Assembly: GCA_025526995.1 (NCBI GenBank)
Contig: JAHLKG010000034.1
Location: 62,001 to 126,000, forward strand
Origin: Powellomyces hirtus
Taxonomy: Eukaryota; Chytridiomycota; Chytridiomycetes; Spizellomycetales; Powellomycetaceae
DNA: 64,000 nucleotides
Direction: 5' to 3'
The position numbers were made by a program, and so were the translations under genes. Below are positions 14,609-25,792 of the stretch, piece by piece; the first letter of the stretch is position 1, and every line of letters starts with the position of its first letter. The notes under the pieces are model-generated. The model worked only from the letters and a program-made list of their open reading frames with translations. It had not been told where the DNA came from and did not search any database.

Positions 14609-16601
14609 CTATCTTCCTTCAACTTCCTTCCCCTCACCCTCGGCGCCTGCCACCTTAACCGTAACTCGATGCCACGCCGTACTCAACACTCCTCTCATAT
14701 TCCAAATCCCCTCCATCTTCTCCGGCTGCGAATTATAACTATCATCCACTGCCTTACACACAATCTCCACCTCCTTGCCCTTCATCGTACTTGACACCGG
14801 AATCTTCGCATCCCAATGACTCCACGCCCACTGTCGTCCCGGTCTCGCGTCTGTCGCAGCCGGTTTCAGGGCTGCTGTAGTCCACGTCCGCCCACCGTCG
14901 GCAGAGACGTCGACACGCACGACTTCGCGCCCGCCGCCACTGACTGCGTAGCCTTTACACACCATTTCGCCCTGTTCGGTGAGAGTGACGTTTTGGCCTT
15001 TGGCGGGAAGCAGGACTGCGCTTTGAACGGGTAGTTCCTGAATGGATTTCGCATTCTCGTAGTCTTCTTCACAGGGCATTTCAGTTGATGGCGAGAATCC
15101 CTTATAGTCTTTGCGTTGCCAGTGACTCCAACTTTCCTCATCACTGAGTGTGATGCGGTCAACCCATTTCACAGAGCGGGCAGCGACGTAACCGGGTACC
15201 ACGACGCGGATCGGGGCGCCGTGGTCGGCGGGTAGCGGTTCGCCGTTCATTTCATAGGCGAGCAGGACATCGCCTTGGGCTGATATGGCTTTATGGAAAG
15301 GGATGGAGGCGCCGTAGCCTTCGGTGCCATGAAACTGGACATGGGAGATTGCTTGGTCGTCGTCGGGGAGAGTCGTGGTAGTGGATGGTGGTGTGTTGTA
15401 ACCAGCCTGTTTGAGGACGTCGCGGAGCAGGACGCCGCTCCAGGTTGCCGTGCTGATGGCGCCTTGGGACCATTGGAGGCCTTTTGTGGGTTTGACGTCG
15501 TGCATGTCCTTGCGTCGGTTTCCGGCGCATTGGAGCGTGACCGTGACGGTTTTCTTGGGGAGCTTTTTGAGGTCCTCGAGAGATAGTGCAACCCCGTCGG
15601 GAATGCCCGGTCCTTGAACCGCGAGGCGGTACGTGGTGGTATCGATATCGGGAACAGGGAGGTGGTTCCGCACAAAGAACTTTTCGGTCGGTGTAATGGG
15701 GGCATCCACCAACGCACGCGCGGGTGCTTCCGCATTACACGGGTACGCCGCATGCGTAATCAATTCCGGGTCACGTTTTGGGTCAAACTTGAACAGATCC
15801 TTCAACGCATCTCTATCCCTCTCTTCCGCCGCGGCGTTCTCCGCCGCCTCAATGGCATCACGCGGGGCTTCGACGTCGCCGATGCGGTACTGTTCGAGCA
15901 GTTCTTTGGTTTCGGGAGTTTGGTGGATGGTGAAGACGGACCAGAAGGGGTCGATGGAGCGCCCTGCGGCGAGGAGGATGCGCTCCCCGCCCGGATGCAC
16001 GTCGACAAAGTCGGTGATGTCGTAGACGCCGTTGTTGTGGATGATCCAGATTCCGCCTGCGGCTTTGCTGGTGTGGGTGGAGATTTCGGAGCGTTTGAAG
16101 CGGGGGCGTTGTGCGGGGACTGAGAGAAGTAACAGGAAGATAAAGAATTTCGTAAGAGTGAGAATCCCTGTTTACAATCCTTCTGCGGGAGATGCGGGAA
16201 CTCTTTCACTCACCACTATTTATCTCATGCTCTTCTCTTCCCTTATTCGAGTGTTTGCTAAAGAGACTCAACATATCATCCTTCTTCCCACCTTTCTCGC
16301 CATGTCTCGTAAGAGCCAGACTTTCCGTGTACAAGCTGCGTGGGGCAATCCACAGTGCACCGCCTGCTGCAAGCGCAGCCAGTGCAGCAGCTAGGAGCGG
16401 TAGTCGCAAACCATTGGTGCTGCTGCTGTTACTGGGATGCGGGGGTGGTAATGGCGGTACAGTCGAGTTCACGGCTTTCGAGGTTGTGAGGAGGCGTGGA
16501 CGAGGAAAAGCGTGTGTGTGTTGTATGGAGTTGAAAGGGTGAACGCGGTATGGTCGCCGGCAATGCTGCGGTAGGCAGCGAGCGAATGCTGAAGAGGCCA
16601 T
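14609..16601 (-). CDS. SUOX: Sulfite oxidase, molybdopterin type, with cytochrome b5 domain
   Basis: Two exons (16214-16601, 14609-16119) give 1899 nt, 632 aa. The N terminus is Arg/Ser-rich like a mitochondrial presequence and is followed by a hydrophobic span (LRLPLLAAALAALAAGGALW), a layout that suits sorting to the intermembrane space. The heme domain shows GIWIIHNNGVYDITDFVDVHPGG; the molybdenum-cofactor domain follows with the ligand Cys327 in VTLQCAGNRRKDM and with GYVAARSVKWVDRI; the C-terminal dimerisation domain includes VSADGGRTWTTA. The enzyme oxidises sulfite to sulfate and passes electrons via heme to cytochrome c. The intron interrupts the start of the b5 domain. Confidence 0.95.
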
Positions 16602-17317
16602 TTCTTTTTTTTTTCTGGTTTCTTTATCCAACCAGTGGTATATGTAGAATGCCGTGGGGCGGAACGATGGCAGGTAGGTGTTATATATGCGAAGAGGTGA
16701 AGAAAAAAAAAGTGTGAGGGTAAGAGGTGTGCGTGGTGTGAAGTGGAAGTGGGGGAGGCGGGTGTTTGGTATGTCTTGTCGGGATCGGAGGAGCGTGTGA
16801 CGAGTAATGATATTATCACACTTCACGGGAGTGTGCTTGACGCTGATTGGCTGGAAGAGTGTGGGGTAGTGGCGCAGTCCGTCCAGGAAACAGAATGATT
16901 GGCCAGAAAAAGAGTGTGCAATTTGTGGGGTCCCGAGAGAGAGAGTCCCGTGACTGGAGCCTGAGCACGGCGTGTCCCACCTGCCCTAAACAGCTAAACA
17001 AACCACCTGTTCCTCGTCTCAAGCACACTGCCTCCGCCACAGGGAGAGACAGAGAGAGACAAAAAAAAACGGAAAAAAATTGGCGTCAAGAACAACTCGG
17101 GCCTGCATCCAGAATGCAGGTTTTCAGCGTGCATTTCCTCTGCCTTTGGCACATTCAGCGACAAGATAGAGTCAGCATCGCAATCGCGCAAACTCGTTAT
17201 TGATGACTGACAGTAGTAGTCCAACCATTCAATGGCCAAATAGGGTGAATAGGAAGGCTCCCGATAATCAGATAATCAATACTATCCAATTGAGCAAGTA
17301 TGGTTGAGAGACATCCA
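16602..17317. other. Intergenic region upstream of sulfite oxidase
   Basis: No coding feature supported. It includes the sulfite oxidase promoter and the 5' flank of a tRNA gene. Confidence 0.4.
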
Positions 17318-17402
17318 GCTTCTGTGGCGCAATTGGCTAGCGCGTTCGACTGTTAAGAGATTAGCAATCGAGAGGTTGGCAGTTCAAGCCTGCCCAGGAG
17401 CG
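17318..17402 (+). tRNA. tRNA-Asn(GTT) with short intron, copy 1
   Basis: The gene folds as a cloverleaf: acceptor strands GCTTCTG/CAGGAGC, D-arm GCGC..GCGC, anticodon stem TTCGA/TCGAG with loop CTGTTA-A giving anticodon GTT, and a T arm containing GTTCAAG. An 11-nt intron sits at the canonical position after base 37, so the mature length is 74. A T-rich tract follows, as expected for a Pol III terminator. Three further copies lie in the window. Confidence 0.93.
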
Positions 17403-17632
17403 TTTCTTTTTTTAGATTCTCACCACCTACTTTGTTGCTTCCATACCAGTCCAAGCCCCACATGGTGTATACATTTTATCACTCACCCGAAAACGTGCAA
17501 TGTACAGAGCAGCAATTCATACTCAAGGCAACAATGTAGGATAGGAAACGTATGTTGAGGTCCTATTGTCTTCGTAAACACCATTTTCCTATCGTCCTAT
17601 GTATAGACACCAGATAGTGTATATAAAGAATT

Positions 17633-18741
17633 CTACATCAACTCCGCCGTCTTCTGCTTCAGTACATCAAGGACAGTCCCGAAATCGTCCCACGGTATAT
17701 GTGGCACATTTTCCCGCTTGCACCAACTTTCAAGGTCTTTGCCGCGCTTAGCAAACACCAGGTCGGCATGGCGGGCAGCAGAGATGTCAGAGACACCATC
17801 ACCTATGAAGATGATGAGCGGTCCCTTGGCGGGGTTCTGCTGCGGAGGAAGAGGGTGATGATCTCTGGTTGATGCCGTGGAAAGGCTATCGAGGTAGTTT
17901 TGGATCGAGAGGGATTTGTCGTGGCCGTGCGAGCTAGGAAGCCGTACATGGAGGGATCGGTTATGACGCTTGTGAAAGCAGATGTGAAATAGGAAAGTCA
18001 CTATACCTCTCATCTCTGTACAAAATCTTCCACACCGCTTTCCCTTCCTTCTCCGTTATGACGATATCATTTGCAAGAATGCTCAGCACACCACTGTCAC
18101 CATCGGAGGTTGTGATGAAGTCCTTCAAGAAGATGGCGACGAGGGGATGCAGTCCGCTGCTGAGAACCGTCAGCGGGATGTGGTTCTCGGCGCAAAAGCG
18201 GTAGAACTCGCCAAACCGCGGGTCAAGGGAAATGGCTTTCACGAGAGTGAGAGCTTCTTCCCATGTGATGTTGACGCTGAAGAACGGGGGCGATTGTAAA
18301 CTTGTGAGCAGCGACAATATGGGCCTGACAAGCAATGATGCGCTTTGGTACGAACCTATTCCACATAAACTCGACTGCATCACGAAAGGACGCAGTACCA
18401 TCCAAGATTTGACGATCTGCAGAGTACCGCCAACGGTCAGCTCAACCCGTGAGTTCCTAAAAGTTCCCCTCCAGGAATGTCTGACCTAGTGCGCGCCGAG
18501 CATCGTATCCCATGCAATGGTCGATGATGACCGTTCCCGTGTCCTGCGTTGATATGGTGCTGTGGAAGGCAGGCTGTCAGGACTGTGAGTCAACGTTCGG
18601 CGTAACACATAGCCTTTTCCCTGCCTCTGCCCCGAAGAGAGTGCCATGAACTTGGATCTGGCGGGCTGGCTATAGAGGCCATCGGTCCTCTTACCCATCG
18701 AAATCTGAGAAGACTAATATTTTGGGCGGCTGTTGGGTCAT
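17633..18741 (-). CDS. HAD-superfamily phosphatase (MtnX/phosphoserine-phosphatase-like)
   Basis: Five exons (18695-18741, 18486-18559, 18356-18416, 18007-18276, 17633-17933) give 753 nt, 250 aa. HAD motifs: nucleophile Asp13 and acid Asp15 in VFSDFDGTIS, Ser in LTVLSSGLHP, and the acidic motif GDGVSD (196-200) near the C terminus. Helical cap segments such as QILDGTASFRDAVEFMW fit the subclass Ib cap of phosphoserine-phosphatase-like enzymes, including 2,3-diketo-5-methylthio-1-phosphopentane phosphatase. The substrate cannot be decided from sequence. The start at 18741 gives MTQQPPKILVF; frame stays open upstream, but a divergent gene begins at 18889. Confidence 0.88.
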
Positions 18742-18888
18742 TTTCTTGCCTCTTCTACTATCGTTTGAATGAGCAACGTTTGCAATGGCCGTTTGTGAAA
18801 TCGTACAGTCGCGGAGCCTAGATTTAGCTGATGACTTCCTCTTTTCCACCGACACGAGAGCACCCATTTCTATCCCACAGCAACGGTA
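18742..18888. promoter_or_regulatory. Short bidirectional promoter
   Basis: Only 147 nt separate the starts of the divergent HAD phosphatase (-) and methyltransferase (+), so the two probably share promoter elements. No specific motif could be assigned. Confidence 0.5.
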
Positions 18889-19825
18889 ATGGAAAGAGAG
18901 GACCGTCCTACCGCCGCCCGCCAAAAGCTTATCGACCACTTCAGCGGTCACGATCCCACCGACCAGCCTAGTCGCTGGGAAGAGCTTTGGAAAAATGGCG
19001 ACTTTCTACCCTGGGACAAAGGCTTCCCCAACCCAGCTCTCCACGACCTGCTCACCGACCACGCTCTGATGCCCGGACCCGTTGACGACAAGACAAAGAA
19101 GCGGAGGAGAGCGCTTGTACCGGGATGCGGGAAGGGTTATGATGTCGCGTTACTGGCTGCAGCGGGATATGATGTGTGGGGTTTGGAGGCGAGCGGGCAT
19201 GCGGTTGATGCGGCCAACCAGTGGGTGAGCGAGCTTGAGAAGACCAGTTTTCGTGATTATGAGCTGTTGGACAAGAACGTCTGCCGCGGATCCATGAATT
19301 TTCTCTTTGGGGACTTTTTCAAGGGCGATTGGGTCCAAGAGGCGGCGATCGACGCGCGGAAGGATTTCGATTTGATCTATGACCACACTGTAGGATTCTC
19401 TCTTTCTTCATACTGCTCCATGTACTTGCATGGAAAACGATCTTACTGACTTTCCTCAATAATTCCTCTCCGCGTTACCACCAGACCTTCGCCCTGACTG
19501 GTCCCTCCGGATGTCACAACTCCTCTCACCCGCCCCCCACGCCGCGCTGATTTGCCTCGAGTTCCCAACCTACAAACCTCCCTCGAGCGGGGGCCCGCCG
19601 TGGGGCCTTCCTTCCAAGGTGTACCACCAGCATCTCAGCCAACCGGGCGAAAAGCTGCAATATGGAAAGGATGGACATGTGGTGGAAGAGAAGGATGAGA
19701 AGGGGGATGTTCCAAGGAATGAGCGGGGGTTGGTTCGCGTTGCACATTATATGCCGGAGCGGACGCATGAGATTGGGAAGGGCACGGATTGGGTGAGTAT
19801 TTGGCGGCATCCTGTGGCTGCGTAG
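18889..19825 (+). CDS. TPMT-family thiol/halide methyltransferase, splice acceptor apparently lost
   Basis: Exon 1 (18889-19389) encodes SRWEELWKNGDFLPWDKGFP, the SAM motif ALVPGCGKGYDVALLAAAGY and a segment ending LIYDHT. Family continuity resumes at 19463 with FLSALPPDLRPDW and goes on through ICLEFPTYKPPSSGGPPWG to the conserved end DWVSIWRH, stop at 19825. These two parts give 287 aa in phase, but the intervening 73 nt begin GTAGGA and end CAATAA, not AG. The next AG (19484) puts exon 2 out of frame. Either an AG to AA change abolished the acceptor, a non-canonical acceptor is used, or there is a sequence error. Family members methylate thiols, purines or halides. Confidence 0.8.
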
Positions 19826-20359
19826 ATGGAGTGAGAGTGCGTTCGTTCCCTTCACCAGGTTTCATCTCGCCGCGGAGGCGTCAAGTTGTCGTCATCAAAG
19901 AACCGCAGTGCAGTATGCAACGCGCAGCTGCGTCCCTCCGCCGCAGCATCAAATGTTTCCGCTCGTCCTTCTGCATGCAGAAGCCTTGATTTCATCCCCG
20001 GACCATGACACTTTCATTTTGTCACCTTGAGCGATAGGGGAGATATTGGACAAAAATGTCTTTGTGCCCCTATTATGCGCGGGTCTGAAGAAACGTATAC
20101 ACTGCTACACATAGCCGTTGAGCAGGATGCCATACATGAATGTCAGTGATAATGATTCTAGCTGCAATCTGAGTGTGAAGAGTATCTTTCTTCAATAGTA
20201 AATGTATCGATATGCAACGGGAAGCAATCGCGCAGCCAGCCAGGTTGACCAAGCCACTAAGTTACAGGAACGAGCACAAGCACGCTCCTCTTGCTCTCCC
20301 AGGTCGGAGTCCTTTCCAACTCACCATCCATCCCTCCTCACAACCCCTCACCAACAAGA
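19826..20359. other. Intergenic region
   Basis: Between the methyltransferase and the BAG gene on the same strand. No gene seen. Confidence 0.4.
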
Positions 20360-21615
20360 ATGTCCGTCATCGTCAATTGGAAAGGCCAGCGGTTCGACGT
20401 GCCCTTCAACGAAGACGTGCAGCGCGCCGCCAAAGCCGGGGACAAGTCTACCCATGGCTGGGCCAAGCGCGCCACCCTAGGCGATCTCCTCAACAAATGC
20501 GCCCAGGGGAGTAAAGTTCCCAAAGAGAATATTAAATTGTTGCATGGGGGAGGTATGTAAATGACATGTCCCGCATTAGCTTGGAGTTTGCGTTTGAAGA
20601 TTGATGGAAATGATGCGGGAAGCGGAAATGACGTAGGCTGGCGAATCAGGCATGTGGTTTTTGTTGTCTGATATCACCCCCGCACCCCCTCTATCCACCA
20701 GGCGTCCCTTTCGTCGAGGAATTGGAAGGCCTATCTGAGACGTGGTGGGACTCGGCGTTGCGGTCATGGGGTACATGGTTGAACGGGGGTGGATCGTCCG
20801 AGCGTATTTCCGGGTCGTTTGGTACCCAACATGATAGCAAAGGTGGTCCCCCTTGCGCTTTGGGCTCTTTCTAACCGTGATGTCTATGTTTTATTTGCAT
20901 TTTTGTTAGCGCTCATGAAGGATCTGACGGCCCCGCTCTCGAGTTACGGAATCCGCACGGGCTCCAAGATTATGATGATTGGGGATAATGCATCCGTACG
21001 TGGTGCCGCAAAACCATCATTTTAATTGTTCGCTTTCTATGTGATTTCCTCATCACCACTTCTCCCCTTTTTTGTTTGGTTCAGGCCCCAGTCCAACCAC
21101 CCCAACCCCAACCCACAAAACGGTCCCGCCCCGAGCAAACCAACGCCAAATCCTCCCGTCCCTTCTCCCAGCCCCAACCCCACTCCCACTCGTCCCACAC
21201 GCACCACAACCACCACCACCCCACTCCCTCCCCTCCACCGTCAGCCCACCCCCCACAAGAAGACGGCGATCCCGAAGAAGTCCTCATCGCCACTATCGAC
21301 TCGCACCTCTCCCATGTGGCCGAAACCGCGCTCCCGCTTGTACACGACTACTGCGCCCAAGCTGCCAGTTACATCGACACGGCCACATCCGAATCGACAC
21401 CTTCCAAACAACTCCGCGATTTGCATGCTAAAGCCGCCGAAGTGCTCCTCCAACGCCTCCTCAAACTTGATGGGGTGATGTGCGAACCCCACATGGACCG
21501 CGCCCGCGCGAAACGGAAGGAAGCGGTGAAATACATACAGGGACAGTTGGATAAGATTGATGCGTTGAAGGAGAAGGTTCGGGATGCCGCCGCGAATGCG
21601 GGGCCTTCTTTGTGA
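20360..21615 (+). CDS. Ubiquitin-like/BAG-domain Hsp70 co-chaperone
   Basis: Three exons (20360-20552, 20910-20995, 21085-21615) give 810 nt, 269 aa. The N terminus is a ubiquitin-like domain (MSVIVNWKGQRFDVPF ... KLLHGGALMKDLTAPLSSYG), joined across a 357-nt intron that is long for this window. A linker rich in Pro, Gln and His follows, then a C-terminal three-helix BAG domain (LVHDYCAQAASYI ... LLQRLLKLDGV ... MDRARAKRKEAVKYIQGQL). BAG1-type proteins bind the Hsp70 ATPase domain as nucleotide-exchange factors and use the ubiquitin-like domain to reach the proteasome. It converges with the zinc-knuckle gene. Confidence 0.9.
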
Positions 21616-21831
21616 ATGATGATGAGGGAGTTGCGTATCGTTATATCCTTGTTACCCTTATGCTCAAATAGATCATATTCTTCGCTACATTCGTTCACAC
21701 GCCATCCACATTACGTCACCAATAACAGAACAATTACACGCTGCACAACATCAGAGCTCCACCATCTCCCATATAGGTTCACACACGGAAAGAAGCAAGG
21801 TATAAGGGGGAAGTAAAGGGGTGCATCTATC

Positions 21832-24561
21832 CTAATTGGGGCACTGACCGAACCCATGGTCCTGTTGAAGGCAGTTGCGGCAAGGTTGGTTGCACTCTGC
21901 ACTGGCGTGGGGGCCTGAGCAGTTGAGGCACTTAATGTGGCGATTCCCGATGCGTCTTACGTTGTCGTTGGCGGGCGCCTGTCGATGCTTGATCGAGGAG
22001 GAAGAAGAGTTGCGTTGCAACCCGTTGCTCCCGATGGGTCCGTGATCGTTGCTTTTGATGTTCGTGTCGGTGTTAGTGTTCGTGGGCGGTCGCTGGTAAG
22101 AATTAGTGTTGCGCTGGGCGGCAAACATGGCCTGGGTTTCCTGTTCGCGCGCAAGTGCGGCCTGGAGGGTAGCTCTCAACCGCGCATTTTCGCCCTTAAG
22201 AAGAGTATTTTCGGTGCGCAGGGCGGCCAATTCGTCGTACGGTTGGAAAGCGGGAGCTGGAAATCCTCCGGTGGAGATGATCCCGGGTGGCGATGGAGAC
22301 ATGATTCCAGGCGATGATGGGGGAAAGTACTGGTGCTGCTGTAGATTGGTGAACGGGCTGAACAGACCGGGCGCGCCACCTCCAGAAAGCGGAGCGGGCG
22401 GCGCCGGGAAGCCCGGGGCTCCTGCCACGGCCCCAACCTGTACAGGTTGTTGAGGTTCCTGCTGCTGCACCTGAAGGCCAGGAGGTCCCGGTGCCTGCAT
22501 AGGTGTTGCCTCTGACGTTGATGATGATGATTTCTCGATGGCCAGACTGACCAGAGACGGCGAAGGCCCAGGCAGCGGGGTTTGCTGTGTCTGTTGTGGG
22601 ATAGAGTCAGGCTCCGCTTTGGCTTCGCTTGCAGTGGAGGGTGGTCGAGGCTCCTTGCTGTTGGTGTCCGCTGCGACGCCAGGAGCCGGCGTGATGTCCG
22701 TGGCGGGACTTTCCACATCGTCTTTGACTGTGGGACTTTCCACATCGTCCTTCTTAGCTTTGCTCTTCTTCTTCTTCTTCTTTTTGCTTGGAGCGTCAGC
22801 AAGAACATCTCCATTCTCCGAAGGGTCGTTGCTCTTGGAACCAGTATCGATTGAGATCTTTGCGGCGGCGATGAAGTCCCTGCTGCTCTTTATCGTGGCT
22901 TCAGCCAACCCATAGCCCATGATGGTACGGGCACCCTCCGCGAGCAGCACGCGAGCGAGCGCCTTGCCCAGCTCGACTTGTCCTGCCGTGAGACTGGATC
23001 GGTACGTCGTGTCCAGTCGCTTGCGAGCACTGCAGAGTGACTTTAGGGTCGGATCAGCAGCCAGATCGCTGAGAAAGCGGGCCGTTGCTTCTCTCTCACG
23101 GATCTCTCCCACTGAGAGACATGGGAGGGTAATGTTAAGGCAAACCACCCGGAGCGGCCTGGTGGATGCCACGGTGTCGAGCTGGGCACCCGCCGCGACG
23201 CGCTGCCGATGCTGTTCCGTCTCCAGGTCTCGGATGCGCTTCTTACATTCTCGGTTGCCGCATCGCTCGAGTCGGCCAAGTACGGTAGGGGAGGCGGAGC
23301 TAGACTCGAGGTATGCAGAACGCAGGTCATCCAGCGTGCAAGCCAGCGAAGCGCGTGCTTTCTTGTTTTCGGCCGAGAAAATGTCGGCCTGTTTGCGAAA
23401 CTCGCCGTGGAGCCCGTTGAGGAGCATCTGCGTGGTCTCGAAATCGGGTGCATGTGAGGCAACATCGGGGGCGTCGATGACGGACTTGCATTCTTTGACA
23501 AACGTTTCAATGGCTGCTTGTACAGATTGGAGGGAAGGTTGCAAGACGGTGTCCCAGTGCGCATCCGCGGCGGTCTGCATACTCTTCAGATACGTTTCGA
23601 ATACCATGTCAAGCTCTTCCAATGCAGCGTCTTCCGTGCCGTTCGAGGTGTTCGCCTTCTTGTTCCCCTTCTTGCGCCACTTTTCTGTCTTGGCAGTCCA
23701 GTATTCCTCGAAAGAACGCAGCTGGACTGCCTGCGTCGCCTCAAACGCGTTGTTCAGCTTGATCAGCCTTTCACTCAGAGCCTTCTGCTGCTCCGTCTCC
23801 GCGTCAACAAGAGCATTGAGCACTACGTGTACCAAATACCAAGCTGCCGTCACATCGTTTTCGTAAACGGAGTCAAATCGTCTTCGGTGCTTTTGAAGCG
23901 ACTCGTTCAAGGCTGTGATGTCATTTGCCAGTTTGGCACGCCCCGTAAGGTCCGGACTGATCGAAACCGTGCTATCCGCATGACGGAGCAGATGGAAGTG
24001 TTCTTTCTTCAGACTAAATGTAGATCCTTTGTCTCGCGTGAGAACACGAGCGAGAGATGTCAGCGACTTGACCGGATCGCTCGTAGTGGTGCAGTTCGCC
24101 TCGCAAACGCTGTCCAGAAGATCTTCAGGGATCAGCTCGCTGAAATCCGTCGACGGCGCCTCCCTACCGGACTTAATCCAGTCGTCGCACGCGGCCCTGA
24201 TGTCCTCGGCAGGGGTCCATAACCCAGGTCGTTTGCCACCGGTCGAGTTCATGCCATAGATGACTTGCCCGATCTGTGTGCGCAATGTCTTGAGGTCAGG
24301 CCGTTCACGTCGGGGTGGCTGATCAACCTCGTCCTTCTGTGTCTTCTGCACGGCCTTGGCCCCGTGGTCTTGGTTGTAGCCCAGCTCTCGCTTCATCAGG
24401 AATGCGGCCCATTCCTTGGAGCTCAGCAATGCCGGGCTGGTATCTGAGGTTATGTGTCTGAGGTCTTTCTTGAAAGCGTCCCAGTCCAGACGGATGGCGT
24501 CGATGCTCTTGTCTGTGAGCGAGCCCAGGATTTCTTTGGTGCTCGGACCGGCAGACATCAT
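21832..24561 (-). CDS. Large coiled-coil protein with C-terminal CCHC-like zinc knuckles
   Basis: A single uninterrupted frame from the ATG at 24561 encodes 909 aa (an upstream in-frame ATG at 24639 is less likely because the divergent gene starts at 24698). The first 500 residues are mostly helical with charged heptad-like segments. A Lys-rich patch (KKKKKKSKAKKDD) with a DDVESP repeat marks a basic linker, then a Pro/Gly/Gln-rich region, a Leu-zipper-like helix (ELAALRTENTLLKGENARL) and two knuckles at the very end, CLNCSGPHASAEC and CRNCLQQDHGFGQC. The architecture suggests an RNA-binding scaffold, by inference. I do not recognise a named family. Confidence 0.85.
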   Translation of the reverse strand: MMSAGPSTKEILGSLTDKSIDAIRLDWDAFKKDLRHITSDTSPALLSSKEWAAFLMKRELGYNQDHGAKAVQKTQKDEVDQPPRRERPDLKTLRTQIGQVIYGMNSTGGKRPGLWTPAEDIRAACDDWIKSGREAPSTDFSELIPEDLLDSVCEANCTTTSDPVKSLTSLARVLTRDKGSTFSLKKEHFHLLRHADSTVSISPDLTGRAKLANDITALNESLQKHRRRFDSVYENDVTAAWYLVHVVLNALVDAETEQQKALSERLIKLNNAFEATQAVQLRSFEEYWTAKTEKWRKKGNKKANTSNGTEDAALEELDMVFETYLKSMQTAADAHWDTVLQPSLQSVQAAIETFVKECKSVIDAPDVASHAPDFETTQMLLNGLHGEFRKQADIFSAENKKARASLACTLDDLRSAYLESSSASPTVLGRLERCGNRECKKRIRDLETEQHRQRVAAGAQLDTVASTRPLRVVCLNITLPCLSVGEIREREATARFLSDLAADPTLKSLCSARKRLDTTYRSSLTAGQVELGKALARVLLAEGARTIMGYGLAEATIKSSRDFIAAAKISIDTGSKSNDPSENGDVLADAPSKKKKKKKSKAKKDDVESPTVKDDVESPATDITPAPGVAADTNSKEPRPPSTASEAKAEPDSIPQQTQQTPLPGPSPSLVSLAIEKSSSSTSEATPMQAPGPPGLQVQQQEPQQPVQVGAVAGAPGFPAPPAPLSGGGAPGLFSPFTNLQQHQYFPPSSPGIMSPSPPGIISTGGFPAPAFQPYDELAALRTENTLLKGENARLRATLQAALAREQETQAMFAAQRNTNSYQRPPTNTNTDTNIKSNDHGPIGSNGLQRNSSSSSIKHRQAPANDNVRRIGNRHIKCLNCSGPHASAECNQPCRNCLQQDHGFGQCPN

Positions 24562-24697
24562 TATGGTGGACGGGGTGGGAAAATGATGTCTGTGGGAAAG
24601 ACGAAGGAAGGAGGGAGGCTTTTTGACAGGTCGATCCAAGACAGTCGCGACGCGCCCTCCGTTGAAAGAAGCCAGCCTCGTTTACACAAAGTATGGA
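24562..24697. promoter_or_regulatory. Short bidirectional promoter
   Basis: 136 nt between the starts of the zinc-knuckle gene (-) and histidinol phosphatase (+). No specific motif assigned. Confidence 0.45.
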
Positions 24698-25792
24698 ATG
24701 AGCTCCACGACCATGATCTCGTTACACTCGCATTCCGGCCAACACTGCCTGCATGCAAACGGCAAGCTAGAAGATGTCGTCCTGCGAGCCATCGAACTTG
24801 GGTTCCACACCTATGGGCTTTCCGAACATGTTCCCCGCTCGAGGTCGCAAGATCTTTATCCAGAGGAAGTAGGTATGAAATTTGGATAGTCAGGATAAAA
24901 GAATTGAAAGAAACTGTCAAATTATGTTATCAACTCGATTGTTTTTTGATATATCTGTATTGAAGGAGGGTCTAGCGCCATCTGATCTCACAACCACTTT
25001 CCACAACTACGTGATCGAGGCCCGCCGTCTGCAAACCAAATATGCATCCCAAATCCATCTCCTCGTCGGATGCGAGACCGAACACATCCACAGCAGCACC
25101 CTCGACGAGCTTGAGGCACTGCGGGCCTCCGTTCCCTTAGACTACGTTGTTGCATCTGTGCACCATGTGAATGGCCACCCGCTCGATTTCGATTTGACCC
25201 GTTATGCCGCTGCGGAGGAATCGGCGGGCGGCACCGAGGGGCTTTTCCTTGCGTACTTTCATGCGCAGCGGGAGATTTTGGAGAGAGTGGAGCAACCGGC
25301 TGTGGTTGGACATTTTGATTTGGTGAGGTTGTTTCGACCAGACTTGCCACTGTCGGAGGAGGTGTGGAAGGCGGTTAGGAGAAATGTGGATGTGATTGTC
25401 GCGAAGGGTGCTTTGGTGGAAATCAACTCAAGGGCTTGGAAGAAAGGGCTGAAGGATGCATATCCCCAACGTGATATCTTGGAGGTAAGCCATTAACCCA
25501 CCAACAATTCCACTCCTCCGCGCTTCTCCCATTTCCATATTGACAAGGACGACCGGCATATTTGCAGTACATGATCTCCAAAAATGTCAAATTCACCCTG
25601 TCAGACGACAGCCACGGCCCGACAGACGTCGGCATGCACTACACCAAGCTGTTTGCGTATCTTTCGGAAATGAAAATCAACACTGTCTACACACTGGCCC
25701 GGGATACTGAAGGACGCGTGACTACCCAGCCCATATATAACGTTCTGGACCACCCGTTCAGGGGTAACTTGGAGAGAGCGCAGGAAGAGTAG
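24698..25792 (+). CDS. HIS2: Histidinol-phosphatase, PHP family
   Basis: Three exons (24698-24868, 24966-25484, 25568-25792) give 915 nt, 304 aa. The PHP metal motif is LHSHSGQHC near the N terminus (His10, His12). Later conserved segments are FHTYGLSEHVPR, then LLVGCETEHI, VVASVHHVNGHPLDFD, VVGHFDLVRLF, ALVEINSRAWKKGLKDAYP and FTLSDDSHGPTDVG. This is the order seen in fungal His2-type enzymes, which remove phosphate from histidinol phosphate in histidine biosynthesis. The chosen start gives MSSTTMISLHSHSG; an in-frame ATG 75 nt upstream is less likely. Confidence 0.95.

Noticed and set aside
15614..16123. A 169-codon plus-strand frame
   Set aside because: Antisense shadow of the sulfite oxidase second exon.
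22919..23866. A 315-codon plus-strand frame
   Set aside because: It is antisense to the long zinc-knuckle protein frame, which has coherent composition and a motif; this one is Ser/Arg/Cys-rich shadow.
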